Positions 34,291 to 43,495 of a stretch of 64,000 nucleotides of DNA are shown here, in pieces. The DNA comes from an uncultured Bacilli bacterium (GTDB taxonomy: Bacteria; Bacillota_I; Bacilli_A; RF39; UBA660). How positions within the stretch are numbered: position 1 is the stretch's first letter; the number at the start of each line of letters is the position of its first letter. A model generated the notes under the pieces. It had not been told where the DNA came from. It saw only the letters and a list, made by a program, of their open reading frames with translations, and did not search any database. Where the stretch lies: positions 259,542 through 323,541 of the forward strand of contig CAKOWQ010000002.1 in the NCBI GenBank assembly GCA_934122395.1. The letters are read 5' to 3'. Made by a program: the position numbers and the translations under genes.

Positions 34291-35517
34291 ATGATAGAAG
34301 AACCAAAATTTAGCATTCTAGAAAGATATGGAGAAGATTATACTAAAAAAGAGTATATTACTAATCCAGCAATTGGTCGTGATAATCAAATTAAAGAATT
34401 GATAATGATATTGTTAACTCCAGAGAAATCAGCTATTTTAATTGGTAAGCCAGGTATTGGTAAAACTGCAATAGTAGAAGGCTTAGCGTATGCCATACAA
34501 CAAGGAAAAGTACCTGATGCTTTAAAGGGTTATAGTGTTATTAATATTAAGACAGCATCACTTCTTGGTACAATGGCAAATGGTGAAAGTAAAGTTCAAG
34601 TAATGATAGATGAGTTAAAAGAAAAAGAAAAAATCATTTTATTTGTAGATGAAATTCATATGTTAATTGGTGCTACTGATGAGTCTTCACTTGACTTCGC
34701 AAATATATTTAAAGAAGGATTGGGTCGTGGTACTATTAAGGTTGTTGGTGCTACTACTACAGAAGAGTATGAGAGATATATTTTAAGAGATAAAGCATTT
34801 ACTAGACGTTTTCAAAAAGTAGATGTACCAGAACCTACTAGAGAAGAAACAATTGAAATTATGATGGGTACACTACCTAAAATTGAAAAAACAACTGGTG
34901 CTACTATGAAGTATACTAATTGGATTAAACAGCAAATAATGGGATTTATGGTAGATTTAACTAGTGAATACAAACGTGTATATGAAATAGGATCAAGATA
35001 TCCTGATATTTCTTTAACGTTATTAAAACAAGCTTTCTCACATGCTATTTTTGACAATCGTAAAGAAGTAAATATTTTTGATGTAGAGTATGCTATATTA
35101 AATACTAAAAATGTTTATCCAGATGTTATAACTAAAGATATGCCTACTTTTTATAAAATGTTTAAAGATATAATAGAAGAAGAAAAAAATGGAGGTCAAA
35201 AAGTAGAAGCGCCAGTATGGGATACTAGTGAAAATAGAACAATTACTACACCAGTATATGATGATGTTGAACCAGCACGGGATCAAAAACCGACACCAGA
35301 GGTAAAAGATACAAAGGCTAATGAAGAAATTCAAAACGAAGTTGTTTTAAATGGTGATAGAAATACTTTAGTGGCACCTGATAAGAAGGATTATAGTACT
35401 GTTCATACTGTTACTCCAGATAGTTTTACAGTACCTGAGATAGAATCAAGAGGTGTAAATACTGAAAATAAGGAGCAGCCAAGTTCTTCTAGTAATGATG
35501 AAATAGAAATACTATAA
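34291..35517 (+). CDS. Stand-alone Clp-type AAA+ (D1 only) with disordered tail
   Basis: 408 residues. Residues about 25-285 match the first ATPase module of ClpA/B/C: NPAIGRDNQIKELI, Walker A GKPGIGKT, Walker B ILFVDEIHMLIG, sensor-1 VVGATT, arginine finger region DKAFTRRFQKV and the small helical domain. There is no N-domain, no coiled-coil M-domain and no second ATPase module; instead the last 110 residues are acidic, Pro/Thr/Glu-rich and probably disordered. Start ATG follows GAAGGAGGGTATAT. It is a complete gene with its own extended -10 (34256-34264) and terminator, so not a broken clpB. Partner and target unknown. Confidence 0.75.
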   Translation: MIEEPKFSILERYGEDYTKKEYITNPAIGRDNQIKELIMILLTPEKSAILIGKPGIGKTAIVEGLAYAIQQGKVPDALKGYSVINIKTASLLGTMANGESKVQVMIDELKEKEKIILFVDEIHMLIGATDESSLDFANIFKEGLGRGTIKVVGATTTEEYERYILRDKAFTRRFQKVDVPEPTREETIEIMMGTLPKIEKTTGATMKYTNWIKQQIMGFMVDLTSEYKRVYEIGSRYPDISLTLLKQAFSHAIFDNRKEVNIFDVEYAILNTKNVYPDVITKDMPTFYKMFKDIIEEEKNGGQKVEAPVWDTSENRTITTPVYDDVEPARDQKPTPEVKDTKANEEIQNEVVLNGDRNTLVAPDKKDYSTVHTVTPDSFTVPEIESRGVNTENKEQPSSSSNDEIEIL

Positions 35518-35543
35518 AGTGTGTAAAGTGCACACTTTTTTTA
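35516..35543 (+). terminator. Terminator after the AAA+ gene
   Basis: Stem AAAGTGTG/CACACTTT with seven-base loop and T run. Confidence 0.8.
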
Positions 35544-35611
35544 TTGCACAGTAAATTGTGATTAGTATATACTAATATTAGATATAATAAATAATGGAGG
35601 ATATTTTTATA

Positions 35612-35745
35612 TTGAGCGCCAGATCTTTAGGGTTGACGAGGTTAGTAGTTTTCGAAAATTCGGCGGGTGCTACTACGGATTAGTGATTCGTTAGATATAT
35701 TACAAAAAATAAAATTAAGATTATAACAAAGTATATATCCTCACT
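35612..35745 (+). ncRNA. glmS ribozyme (glucosamine-6-phosphate-activated)
   Basis: Self-cleaving riboswitch in the glmS leader. Signature segments are AGCGCCAGA at the cleavage site (cut expected between 35615 and 35616), GTTGACGAGG (35632-35641), TTCGGCGGGTGC and AACAAAG near the 3' end. Glucosamine-6-phosphate acts as cofactor for cleavage, after which the message is degraded. GAGGATAT upstream (about 35598) can pair with ATATCCTC (about 35735), possibly an extra closing helix that includes the cleaved leader. Helices are shorter and more AT-rich than in Bacillus. Confidence 0.9.
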
Positions 35746-35771
35746 AACTGTTTTTGTTGTGGAGGAATTTT

Positions 35772-37586
35772 ATGTGTGGAATTGTAGGATATATAGGTAA
35801 GAGAACCGACCTTAAAAAGGTTTTGATAGATGACTTAAAAGTTTTAGAATACCGAGGATATGATTCTTCTGGTATTGCTATTTATGACGGAAATATTAAT
35901 ATTATTAAATCAAAAGGTAAAATTAGTGAACTAGAGAACAAATTAAAAAATATTAATATAAAAGATGCTAATTTAGGTATAGCACATACTAGATGGGCTA
36001 CTCATGGTGAAGCTAACGACGTTAATTCACATCCTCATCGTAATGGAAAAGTAACTTTAGTTCATAACGGAATTATTGAAAATTATAGTGAGCTAAAAAA
36101 AGAGTTAATTAAAAAAGGATATAGTTTTTTGTCTGATACTGATACTGAGGTAATATGTGCACTTTTAGATGATATATTAAAGAAAGAGACCAATCATGTA
36201 AAGGCAATAAAAAAAGCAACTGAATTATTAAAAGGTTCTTATGCTTTAGGTATTATTTTTGATGATGATTTTAACCATTTGTATGCCGTTAGAAAGGATA
36301 GTCCTTTAATTATAGGTGTATGTAATGATTGTAACTTAATTGCGTCAGATGTAACAGCTATTATTGGTCATACTAAAAATTATATGTTAATAAGCGATTA
36401 TGAAATCGTTAAATTATCAAATGATAAAGTAGAAGTATTTGGTAATGATTTAAAACCTATCAGTAAAGAAATATTAGAAGTATCATGGAATATTAACCAA
36501 GCACAAAAGGGTGGATATAGTCACTTTATGCTAAAGGAAATTCATGATGAACCAAGCGTGTTAAAAGATACTATTTCTTCATATATAGAAAATGTTGATA
36601 CTTTAATAAAAAAGATGCCTGATTTATCTAAATATAATAATATTCATATAGTAGCTTGTGGTAGTGCAATGCATGCAGGACTTGTAGGTAAAAGCCTGAT
36701 AGAAGAATATGCGATGATTCCGGTAACTGTGGAACTTGCTAGTGAATATCGTTATAAAAGAAATTTTTATGATGATAAGACATTAGTAATATTTATATCA
36801 CAATCAGGAGAAACTGCCGATACTATTGCAGCTTTAAGAAATGTTAATAATGATGGTATTGATACATTGGCTATTGTCAATGCAGTTGGTTCTACTATTG
36901 CAAGAGAAGCAAAAGAAGTTTTATATATTAGAGCGGGTGTAGAAATTGCTGTTGCTACTACTAAGGCTTATACTTTGCAAGTTGCTATGTTAGTACTTAT
37001 TGCTATTAATTTAGGATACATTAATAAAAAAATAGAAAGAGATACTGCTAATGAAGTATTAAAAGAATTTGCGATTATTCCTAGTTTAATTGAAAAAATA
37101 ATTGATGATGAGGATAAGTGTATCAAAATAGCCAAAGATATTTATAAAGCAAAAGATGTATTCTTCTTAGGTAGAGGAGTAGATTATTCACTAAGTATGG
37201 AAGGCAGTTTAAAATTAAAAGAAATATCTTATATTCATAGTGAAGCATATGCAGCAGGTGAATTAAAACATGGTACTATATCTTTAATAGAAGAAGGAAC
37301 TAATGTTGTTGGATTAATGAGTGTTAATAGCTTAGCACCAAAATTAATCAGCAATGTTAAAGAAACTCTAGCAAGAGGAGCTAAAGTTACTATGATTGTT
37401 ACTAGTGATTTATCGCATTTAATAGATTTCGATTGTCATAAGATTGTCATAGAGAAAGTTCATGATATGCTACAACCTATATTAATTGTTGTGCCATTAC
37501 AATTAATTGCATTTGAAGTAGCAAAACTAAAAGGCTGTGACATTGATAAGCCTAGAAATTTAGCTAAATCAGTAACAGTTGAATAA
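35772..37586 (+). CDS. glmS: Glutamine--fructose-6-phosphate aminotransferase (isomerizing)
   Basis: First committed step to UDP-GlcNAc for the cell wall. 604 residues: N-terminal glutaminase with the nucleophile Cys after Met (MCGIVGYIG), RGYDSSGIA and HTRWATHG; two SIS domains with ACGSAMHAGLVG, ISQSGETADT and LGRGVDYSLSMEGSLKLKE; C-terminal KPRNLAKSVTVE, the invariant end. ATG at 35772 follows GGAGGAATTTT, and a Met at this place is needed to expose the catalytic Cys. The ribozyme upstream controls it. Monocistronic with strong terminator. Confidence 0.98.
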   Translation: MCGIVGYIGKRTDLKKVLIDDLKVLEYRGYDSSGIAIYDGNINIIKSKGKISELENKLKNINIKDANLGIAHTRWATHGEANDVNSHPHRNGKVTLVHNGIIENYSELKKELIKKGYSFLSDTDTEVICALLDDILKKETNHVKAIKKATELLKGSYALGIIFDDDFNHLYAVRKDSPLIIGVCNDCNLIASDVTAIIGHTKNYMLISDYEIVKLSNDKVEVFGNDLKPISKEILEVSWNINQAQKGGYSHFMLKEIHDEPSVLKDTISSYIENVDTLIKKMPDLSKYNNIHIVACGSAMHAGLVGKSLIEEYAMIPVTVELASEYRYKRNFYDDKTLVIFISQSGETADTIAALRNVNNDGIDTLAIVNAVGSTIAREAKEVLYIRAGVEIAVATTKAYTLQVAMLVLIAINLGYINKKIERDTANEVLKEFAIIPSLIEKIIDDEDKCIKIAKDIYKAKDVFFLGRGVDYSLSMEGSLKLKEISYIHSEAYAAGELKHGTISLIEEGTNVVGLMSVNSLAPKLISNVKETLARGAKVTMIVTSDLSHLIDFDCHKIVIEKVHDMLQPILIVVPLQLIAFEVAKLKGCDIDKPRNLAKSVTVE

Positions 37587-37591
37587 AATAA

Positions 37592-37625
37592 AAAAGAGGA
37601 TTAATTAAATTAATCCTCTTTTATT
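37592..37625. terminator. Bidirectional terminator between glmS and clpB
   Basis: Fourteen-pair perfect stem around GAGGATTAAT/ATTAATCCTC with a three-base loop; A-rich left and T-rich right flanks. It overlaps the last codons of clpB. Confidence 0.88.
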
Positions 37626-39727
37626 ATTAAGTTATTATTCTCTACATCAACAGTAATGGTACTATTAAATTTTATTTTGTCATTAATAATATCATTTGCT
37701 ATTAATGTTTCTAGGTTTCTACTTACATATCGTTTTATAGGTCTAGCTCCAAATTTTTCATCGTATGATTCATTTATGATAAAATCTTTTGCTCTTTGAG
37801 TGACATCTATTTTTATTTTTTTATCGCTTAGTCTGTTTTCAATATTTTCAATAATTTTATCTAATATTTGATATACAACTTCTTTAGATAATGATTTAAA
37901 TACTATTATTTCGTCAATACGGTTAATGAATTCAGGTTTAAAAGTATGTCTTAATTCACTCATAACTAATTCATTAGCGTTTTCTTTATTTTCTAGTATA
38001 TATTCACTACCTAAGTTAGATGTCATAATTATAATAGTGTTTTTAAAGTCAACTGTTCTTCCTTGTGAATCAGTAATTCTACCATCATCTAGTATTTGTA
38101 ACAATATGTTAAATACATCTTTGTGAGCTTTTTCTATTTCATCAAATAATACAATGCTGTATGGATTACGTCTAACGGCTTCTGTTAATTGACCACCATC
38201 ATCGTATCCAACATAACCTGGAGGTGAACCAATTAACCTAGCAACTGAATGAGATTCCATGTATTCACTCATATCAATACGAATCATGTGCTTTTCATCA
38301 TCAAATAATTCATATGCTAGGGTTCTTGCTACTTCAGTTTTACCAACACCAGTTGGACCTAAGAATATAAATGAACCAATAGGTCTATTTGGATCTTTAA
38401 TACCAGCTCTTGCTCTTATTATTGCTTCACTTACTAGTTTTAATGCTTCGTCTTGACCTTTAACACGTTTTTTCATGTTGTCTTCAAGGTGTAGTAATTT
38501 ATCTTTTTCACTACCAACTAGTTTACTAATTGGTATATTTGTCCATTTTGATATGATAGCAGCAATTGATTCATCATCAACTGTGTCACTAAGTACTTTA
38601 GAATCTGCCTTTTGACGTAATTCTTCTAATTCTTTTTCTAAAGTAGGAATTACTCCATGACGTAATCTAGCAGCTGTTTCTAAATCATAGTTATCTTCAG
38701 CTCTTTCTAAGTCACGATGAGCATTTTCTATTTCTTCTTTTTTCTTGTTAACTTTTTCGTTTATAGCTTTTTCTTCTTCCCAATCATGACGAAGTTTATT
38801 TTCATCTTGTTTTAAACTATATATTTTATCATCTAGTTCTTGTAGTCTTTTCTTAGATATTTCATCTTTTTCTTTCTTTAATGCTTCTTTTTCTATTTGC
38901 AATTGCATTATTGTTCTAGTTAGGGTATCTAATTCTACTGGAACTGATTCCATTTGTACTTTTATAGTTGCACAAGCTTCATCGACTAAGTCAATAGCTT
39001 TATCAGGAAGAAATCTATTTGTTATATATCGGTCGGATAGGGTAGCTGCTGCTACTAAGGCTTTATCTTTAATACTTACACCGTGATATACTTCAAATCT
39101 TGATTTAAGACCACGAAGTATTGTAATAGTATCAAGTACTGTTGGTTCACTTACTTGAACTTTTTGAAAACGACGCTCTAGTGCTCCATCTTTTTCAATG
39201 TATTTACGATATTCATTTAATGTAGTAGCACCAATACAGTGAATTTCACCACGAGCTAGCATTGGTTTTAACATATTACCAGCGTCCATAGCTCCTTCTA
39301 AAGCTCCGGCACCTACTATCATATGAATTTCATCGATAAACATAATGATTTCGCCTTCAGACTCTTTAACTTCTTTTAATACAGCTTTAAGTCTTTCTTC
39401 AAATTCACCACGATATTTTGCACCAGCTATTAAAGAACCCATGTCTAATTCCCATATAGTTTTATTCTTTAAGGAGTTAGGAACGTCACCTTTAACAATA
39501 CGCCATGCTAAACCTTCTACAATAGCAGTTTTACCAACACCAGGTTCACCGATAAGAACTGGGTTATTTTTCGTTTTACGAGATAATATTCTAGTTAAAC
39601 TACGTATTTCATCATCACGTCCTATTACAGGATCTACTTTACCGTCTTTTACGTTTTTTGTGATGTCTCTACCATATTTTTCTAGAACATTTTCTAAATT
39701 TTCTTGATATGGATTGTTTTCGTTCAT
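37610..39727 (-). CDS. clpB: Chaperone ClpB, form lacking the N-terminal domain
   Basis: ATP-driven disaggregase working with DnaK. 705 residues against about 860: it starts directly at the linker (ENVLEKYGRDITKN) and lacks the N-domain. D1 has GEPGVGKT and FIDEIHMIVGAG; the full coiled-coil middle domain (about 285-420) is present; D2 has GPTGVGKTEVARTL, LLFDEIEKAH-like sequence and MTSNLGSEYI. No LGF/IGF loop for ClpP is visible, so ClpB rather than ClpC/ClpE. ATG at 39727 follows AAAAGGAGGAATATGT; the upstream ATG lies in the promoter. A CIRCE-like operator overlaps the -35 box. Confidence 0.93.
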   Translation of the reverse strand: MNENNPYQENLENVLEKYGRDITKNVKDGKVDPVIGRDDEIRSLTRILSRKTKNNPVLIGEPGVGKTAIVEGLAWRIVKGDVPNSLKNKTIWELDMGSLIAGAKYRGEFEERLKAVLKEVKESEGEIIMFIDEIHMIVGAGALEGAMDAGNMLKPMLARGEIHCIGATTLNEYRKYIEKDGALERRFQKVQVSEPTVLDTITILRGLKSRFEVYHGVSIKDKALVAAATLSDRYITNRFLPDKAIDLVDEACATIKVQMESVPVELDTLTRTIMQLQIEKEALKKEKDEISKKRLQELDDKIYSLKQDENKLRHDWEEEKAINEKVNKKKEEIENAHRDLERAEDNYDLETAARLRHGVIPTLEKELEELRQKADSKVLSDTVDDESIAAIISKWTNIPISKLVGSEKDKLLHLEDNMKKRVKGQDEALKLVSEAIIRARAGIKDPNRPIGSFIFLGPTGVGKTEVARTLAYELFDDEKHMIRIDMSEYMESHSVARLIGSPPGYVGYDDGGQLTEAVRRNPYSIVLFDEIEKAHKDVFNILLQILDDGRITDSQGRTVDFKNTIIIMTSNLGSEYILENKENANELVMSELRHTFKPEFINRIDEIIVFKSLSKEVVYQILDKIIENIENRLSDKKIKIDVTQRAKDFIINESYDEKFGARPIKRYVSRNLETLIANDIINDKIKFNSTITVDVENNNLIIKED

Positions 39728-39752
39728 ACATATTCCTCCTTTTCCATAGTAT

Positions 39753-39780
39753 ATTATAACACTATTTTGGCACTTGTCAA
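39753..39780 (-). promoter_or_regulatory. Promoter of clpB
   Basis: Minus strand: TTGACA (39780-39775), 16-nt spacer, TATAAT (39758-39753) with TGT extension. The -35 box lies within the CIRCE-like element. Confidence 0.8.
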
Positions 39781-39793
39781 GTAAGAGTGCCAA
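39767..39793 (-). promoter_or_regulatory. CIRCE-like operator (HrcA site) of clpB
   Basis: Inverted repeat TTGGCACTT-N9-GAGTGCCAA (plus-strand reading), matching the CIRCE TTAGCACTC-N9-GAGTGCTAA layout with a G/C change in both arms and exact nine-base spacing. Covers the -35 region, so HrcA binding would block clpB transcription until heat stress. Confidence 0.8.
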
Positions 39794-39801
39794 AATTCGA
39801 C

Positions 39802-39832
39802 AAAAAAAGAAAACTATATTTTACGATATAGT
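39802..39832 (-). terminator. Terminator of the dagK-side operon
   Basis: Minus strand stem ACTATAT/ATATAGT with six-base loop, then TTTTC and seven T; overlaps the stop codon. Confidence 0.7.
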
Positions 39833-40695
39833 CCTCTTGCTTTACAAAGTTTCTTGATTTTATCATCAGCAGTATAGATAGGTATTTGTTTATCGGTAAC
39901 CGAAAAGTTCATATCTGTTAGTTTGAATATTTCACCATCTAAATTACAATTAAGTGGAACTTTTGATTCAATTCTAACTTTATCACTTAAAAACTTGTGC
40001 ATAAATCTTGATGATTCATGAGTTCCTCTTATTACTTGCATTAGCATTTTTAAAATTTGGGGTTTTGATACTCCATCAGCCAAATAAACATCAAATTTAC
40101 CATCGTTTATACTTGCATTAGGAGCAATTTGAAATCCCCCACCATAGTAACGTCCATTACACATTGCTAAAATGGTAATATCTTGATTTAATGTTTCGTT
40201 ATCAATCGTTATTTTGACATGAGGAGCTTCAAATTTAGAAAATGTTTCAATAATGCTTGCTTTATATGTTAAGGATTTTGGTATTTTTCTTTTTTTTATT
40301 CTAACCTGATTATTTGCAATATCAGCGTCTATACCTACAGAACCAATATTTATGAAATAATGTTCGTTCATTTTACATAGATCAGCATAAGTATACTCAT
40401 CATCACTGTTAATTGTTCTTATAAAATCATTGCCTGATTCTACTGGTATTATACCTAAAGCACTATTATTTTTAGCAAGTCCATTTACTACTTCAAATAA
40501 TGTTCCGTCTCCACCAACACTATATACAATACAGTTTCTATGTAACTCTGCAATATAGGTAGCATCTTTTGGAGCCGTAGTATAATATATATGATACTTT
40601 TCATTATCGCTATCAAGCAATGCTTTTATTTCTTTAGCAATTTTGATTGAATCACCATTTCCTGAATTTGGATTTACAATAAAAATCTTTTCCAT
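39814..40695 (-). CDS. dagK: Diacylglycerol/lipid kinase family protein (DagK/YegS-like)
   Basis: Phosphorylates diacylglycerol or a related lipid, recycling it into phospholipid synthesis. 293 residues with the DAGK catalytic signature: IVNPNSGNGDS at the N-terminus, YSVGGDGTLFEVVNGL (about 57-72), ALGIIPVESGNDFIRT, and the C-terminal beta-sandwich with CNGRYYGGGFQIAPNASINDGKFDVYL. Start follows GAGGTATAGAT. It is the last gene of a minus-strand run; the gap to the upstream glucosaminidase-like gene is 20 bases. Lipid specificity cannot be read from sequence. Confidence 0.9.
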   Translation of the reverse strand: MEKIFIVNPNSGNGDSIKIAKEIKALLDSDNEKYHIYYTTAPKDATYIAELHRNCIVYSVGGDGTLFEVVNGLAKNNSALGIIPVESGNDFIRTINSDDEYTYADLCKMNEHYFINIGSVGIDADIANNQVRIKKRKIPKSLTYKASIIETFSKFEAPHVKITIDNETLNQDITILAMCNGRYYGGGFQIAPNASINDGKFDVYLADGVSKPQILKMLMQVIRGTHESSRFMHKFLSDKVRIESKVPLNCNLDGEIFKLTDMNFSVTDKQIPIYTADDKIKKLCKARGLYRKI

Positions 40696-40715
40696 ATCTA
40701 TACCTCAGTTACTAA

Positions 40716-41339
40716 TTATTTAGCTTTAATTTCTTCAATATAATTATTAACAACTATTGACCAGTTTGGAGCTTGTGCATATTTTTTATGAATACTATAA
40801 ACGTCTGTTAATCCTTGCTTATAGTAATTATTAGAAAGATTTTCGAAGAATGACTGTATTCCTTCATCTAGAGTTGCAAATGATCTATAGTTACCACCAC
40901 CACATGATGGGTAACCAACTTGTCCACCTATGTTGTTACATGTAGTAGCGACATAACTACATCCCCATTTACAACCAGTTTCTAATAGTACTATTGCAAG
41001 TGATAAGTATGGATCTGTTCCATATTGGATAGAATAATTAGCAAAAACCATTCCTTTTCCTTCGAAAATACCATACATTGATTTATTTAATTTTTCAGCT
41101 AACTCATCAATAGTCATATTATCATAAACAACTTGTCTTTCTTCTTGTACTATAGTAGCTGTTTTTTCTAAAACAATTGGTGCTTGTTTTTTTGCTACTT
41201 CAGTTGTAATAACAGTAACCTCACTAGTCATAAACAACTTTTGAGATAGTAAAAATACACTACTTATAATTATAAATTGAAAAGCTATTAATAACAAATT
41301 AGTACTTTTTTTCGATCGACTAACTTTTTTATTTTTCAT
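40716..41339 (-). CDS. Membrane-anchored glucosaminidase/lysozyme-like protein
   Basis: 207 residues: basic N-terminus, one helix (about 13-33), a linker, then a lysozyme-like domain from about 75 (YSIQYGTDPYLSLAIVLLETGCKWGC) with NNIGGQVGYPSCGGGNYRSFATLDEGIQSFFENL, the pattern of the glucosaminidase (PF01832/LytG-like) fold; the Glu in LLETG is the probable catalytic acid. Three cysteines near the active site are unusual and may form a disulfide. ATG follows AGGGTGAAAAA. Likely acts on peptidoglycan outside the membrane. Confidence 0.75.
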   Translation of the reverse strand: MKNKKVSRSKKSTNLLLIAFQFIIISSVFLLSQKLFMTSEVTVITTEVAKKQAPIVLEKTATIVQEERQVVYDNMTIDELAEKLNKSMYGIFEGKGMVFANYSIQYGTDPYLSLAIVLLETGCKWGCSYVATTCNNIGGQVGYPSCGGGNYRSFATLDEGIQSFFENLSNNYYKQGLTDVYSIHKKYAQAPNWSIVVNNYIEEIKAK

Positions 41340-41397
41340 TTTTTCACCCTGCCGCTTTTAACGAGCGACATTCAATACTATATCAGATTTTGGGTGA

Positions 41398-42654
41398 TTA
41401 GTCAAATCGAGACAATAATTGACTTATTGCGTTAAGTACTCCAAGTTTCCCGTATTGGTATGTTAAAGCGCCTTGTTGATAAGCGATATAAGGGCTTCTT
41501 AATGGTCCGTCACAACTTAATTCAATAGATGATCCTTGAGTAAAACTACCGGATGCCATGATTACTTGATCACTATATCCAGGCATATCGTATGGGTCTG
41601 GAGTTACAAATGAATCAATAGGGGATGCACCTTGAATTCCTCTACAGTAAGCAATTAACTTATCGGGATTATTAAAAATGATGTTTTGAACTATATCGGC
41701 TCTTTTATCATTGTATTTTGGTTCAACTTCAAAGTTTAGTTTTTCTAACATATAACTAGTTAAAACAGCTGTTTTAAGGGCACTTGCTACAACGGATGGA
41801 GCCATAAATAACCCCTGTAATAGTTGTTTGTTAATACCTAGAGTAGGGCCAACTTCTCTTCCTTCGCCAGGAACAGTTAAACGCTCTGCTGCTAATTCTA
41901 CTAAGTCGTGGCGCCCTGCAATATATGCTCCATTAGGTGCAATGCCTCCTCCTAAATTTTTAATAAGTGAACCTACCATTATATCAGCACCAACTTCTGT
42001 TGGTTCTTTATCACAAACAAATTCACAATAACAGTTATCAATCATAATAATTACATCTTTGTCTATACTCTTAATTAATTTTATTACTTTTTCTACTTTG
42101 TCTATGGTAATACTCTTTCTAGTAGAATATCCTTTTGAACGTTGAATTTCAACTAATTTGATTTTTTTAGATTTTAATACTTCTTTAATTTTATCGTAGT
42201 CAAAATCGTTATTTATTAAATCTATTTGTTCATATTTAACTCCAAAGGATTTTAAAGAACTGTTATTATCTTTGATACCAATTACTTCATCTAAAGTATC
42301 ATATGGTTTCCCAGTAATACTTAACATAACATCGTTTGGTCTTAAATAAGCGAATAGGGCAACAGTTAATGCATGTGTGCCTGAGATAAATTGATTTCTA
42401 ACTAGTGCATCTTCACTATCTAATACATCAGCAAATACTTTTTCAATAGTATCTCTTCCAATATCGTTGTAACCATATCCAGTTGTTGAATTAAAATGCA
42501 TTTCTGATACATGGTTTTTATTGAATGATTTTAATACTTTAATACTGTTTAATTCGCAAAGTTCATCGATTTTTTTAAATTCTTCTTTGCAATCTTTTTC
42601 TGCTTCTACACTTAATTTTATTATTTCTTCATTTATTGTTAGTTGATTATTCAT
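41398..42654 (-). CDS. PLP-dependent enzyme of the methionine-gamma-lyase/YnbB (aluminium resistance) family
   Basis: 418 residues, fold-type I PLP enzyme of PF06838. Features: STTGYGYNDIGRDTIEKVFADVL, the active-site Lys in GSLIKNLGGGIAPNGAYIAGR, TVPGEGREVGPTLG and SFTQGSSIELSCDGPLR. This matches Bacillus YnbB, whose true reaction is not established despite the aluminium-resistance label. ATG follows AAAGGAGTATAT-type sequence. It lies ten bases after the short-chain reductase gene and is co-transcribed with it. Confidence 0.9.
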   Translation of the reverse strand: MNNQLTINEEIIKLSVEAEKDCKEEFKKIDELCELNSIKVLKSFNKNHVSEMHFNSTTGYGYNDIGRDTIEKVFADVLDSEDALVRNQFISGTHALTVALFAYLRPNDVMLSITGKPYDTLDEVIGIKDNNSSLKSFGVKYEQIDLINNDFDYDKIKEVLKSKKIKLVEIQRSKGYSTRKSITIDKVEKVIKLIKSIDKDVIIMIDNCYCEFVCDKEPTEVGADIMVGSLIKNLGGGIAPNGAYIAGRHDLVELAAERLTVPGEGREVGPTLGINKQLLQGLFMAPSVVASALKTAVLTSYMLEKLNFEVEPKYNDKRADIVQNIIFNNPDKLIAYCRGIQGASPIDSFVTPDPYDMPGYSDQVIMASGSFTQGSSIELSCDGPLRSPYIAYQQGALTYQYGKLGVLNAISQLLSRFD

Positions 42655-42664
42655 ATATACTCCT

Positions 42665-43384
42665 TTATTTATCTAGTCTAATTATACTACCACTTGTAAT
42701 ATTATCATCTATTATTAATTCTTTTATTTTATTTGCTACTTCTTCAGTGGTTAATAACTCTTTTTGACCTATACGTGCTAATTCATTTTTTAAAAATTGA
42801 GGGTCCATTTCTAATACAGATTTTGTTTTAACCCAATTAGGTGCTAGAGCAAGTATTTTTAAATTTGAAAAACGCATTGCTAAGGTTTTGGTTAATGAAT
42901 TAATGCCTGCTTTAGATGCGCAATAATCCATACTAAGATCGTTATATGTATCTATTCCATCGGTTGATGAAATGTTTATAATAGTGCCTTTCTTCATATT
43001 CTTACTTACTTCTTTAGTTACTAAAAATGTTCCTATTAAATTTATTTCTAATACTCTTAAGAATTCTTCTTTGGTTTTATCATATATATCATTGTCAATA
43101 GCAATGCCTGCATTATTTATTAAAACATCTATTTGTGGAAATTCTTTTAAGATAGTATTTATCATGTTATTTACTTCGTTGGTACTGGAAATATCTGCAT
43201 TTACTACTAAAGTTTTTACACAATAGTTGTGGATAATTTCTTTTTCAAGATTTAGTGCTGCATCTTTATTTTTAAAATAGTGAATAATTACATTATATCC
43301 CATGCTTGCTAATTTTTTAGTTATAGCGATACCAATATCACTACTGGCTCCTGTAATTAATGCGGTTTCATTTCTTTTTTTCAT
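42665..43384 (-). CDS. Short-chain dehydrogenase/reductase (FabG/YmfI-like)
   Basis: 239 residues, NAD(P)-dependent oxidoreductase of the SDR family. Rossmann start TALITGASSDIGIAITKKLA (TGxxxxIG), NNAGIAIDND, the catalytic Ser in ISSTDG and YCASK. YmfI-type reductases of unknown substrate fit better than a true FabG, since no fatty-acid genes are near. ATG follows AGAGGGGTATTT. A promoter TTGTTT-17-TATAAT lies upstream (43411-43439). First gene of the four-gene minus run ending with dagK. Confidence 0.85.
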   Translation of the reverse strand: MKKRNETALITGASSDIGIAITKKLASMGYNVIIHYFKNKDAALNLEKEIIHNYCVKTLVVNADISSTNEVNNMINTILKEFPQIDVLINNAGIAIDNDIYDKTKEEFLRVLEINLIGTFLVTKEVSKNMKKGTIINISSTDGIDTYNDLSMDYCASKAGINSLTKTLAMRFSNLKILALAPNWVKTKSVLEMDPQFLKNELARIGQKELLTTEEVANKIKELIIDDNITSGSIIRLDK

Positions 43385-43410
43385 AAATACCCCTCTTTTC
43401 TAACGAACAT

Positions 43411-43439
43411 ATTATACAAGAAAGATGAAAAATAAACAA
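43411..43439 (-). promoter_or_regulatory. Promoter of the SDR-ynbB-glucosaminidase-dagK run
   Basis: Minus strand: TTGTTT (43439-43434), 17-nt spacer, TATAAT (43416-43411). Confidence 0.6.
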
Positions 43440-43451
43440 TAATATATATAT

Positions 43452-43488
43452 ATAAATAAAAAAGTTTATAATTCTTATTATAAACTTT
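43452..43488 (-). terminator. Terminator of the cotJ genes
   Basis: Perfect twelve-pair stem AAAGTTTATAAT/ATTATAAACTTT, four-base loop, U-rich tail on the minus strand. Confidence 0.82.
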
Positions 43489-43495
43489 AAATGAT

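Noticed and set aside
34812..35334. Minus-strand frames opposite the AAA+ gene and similar long antisense frames (for example 10425-10790, 39345-39707, 42972-43226)
   Set aside because: They mirror codon structure of the true genes, lack ribosome sites and have no family resemblance.
34291..35517. Truncated clpB pseudogene
   Set aside because: Own promoter, ribosome site, terminator and a new tail; all D1 motifs intact, so it is a complete gene.
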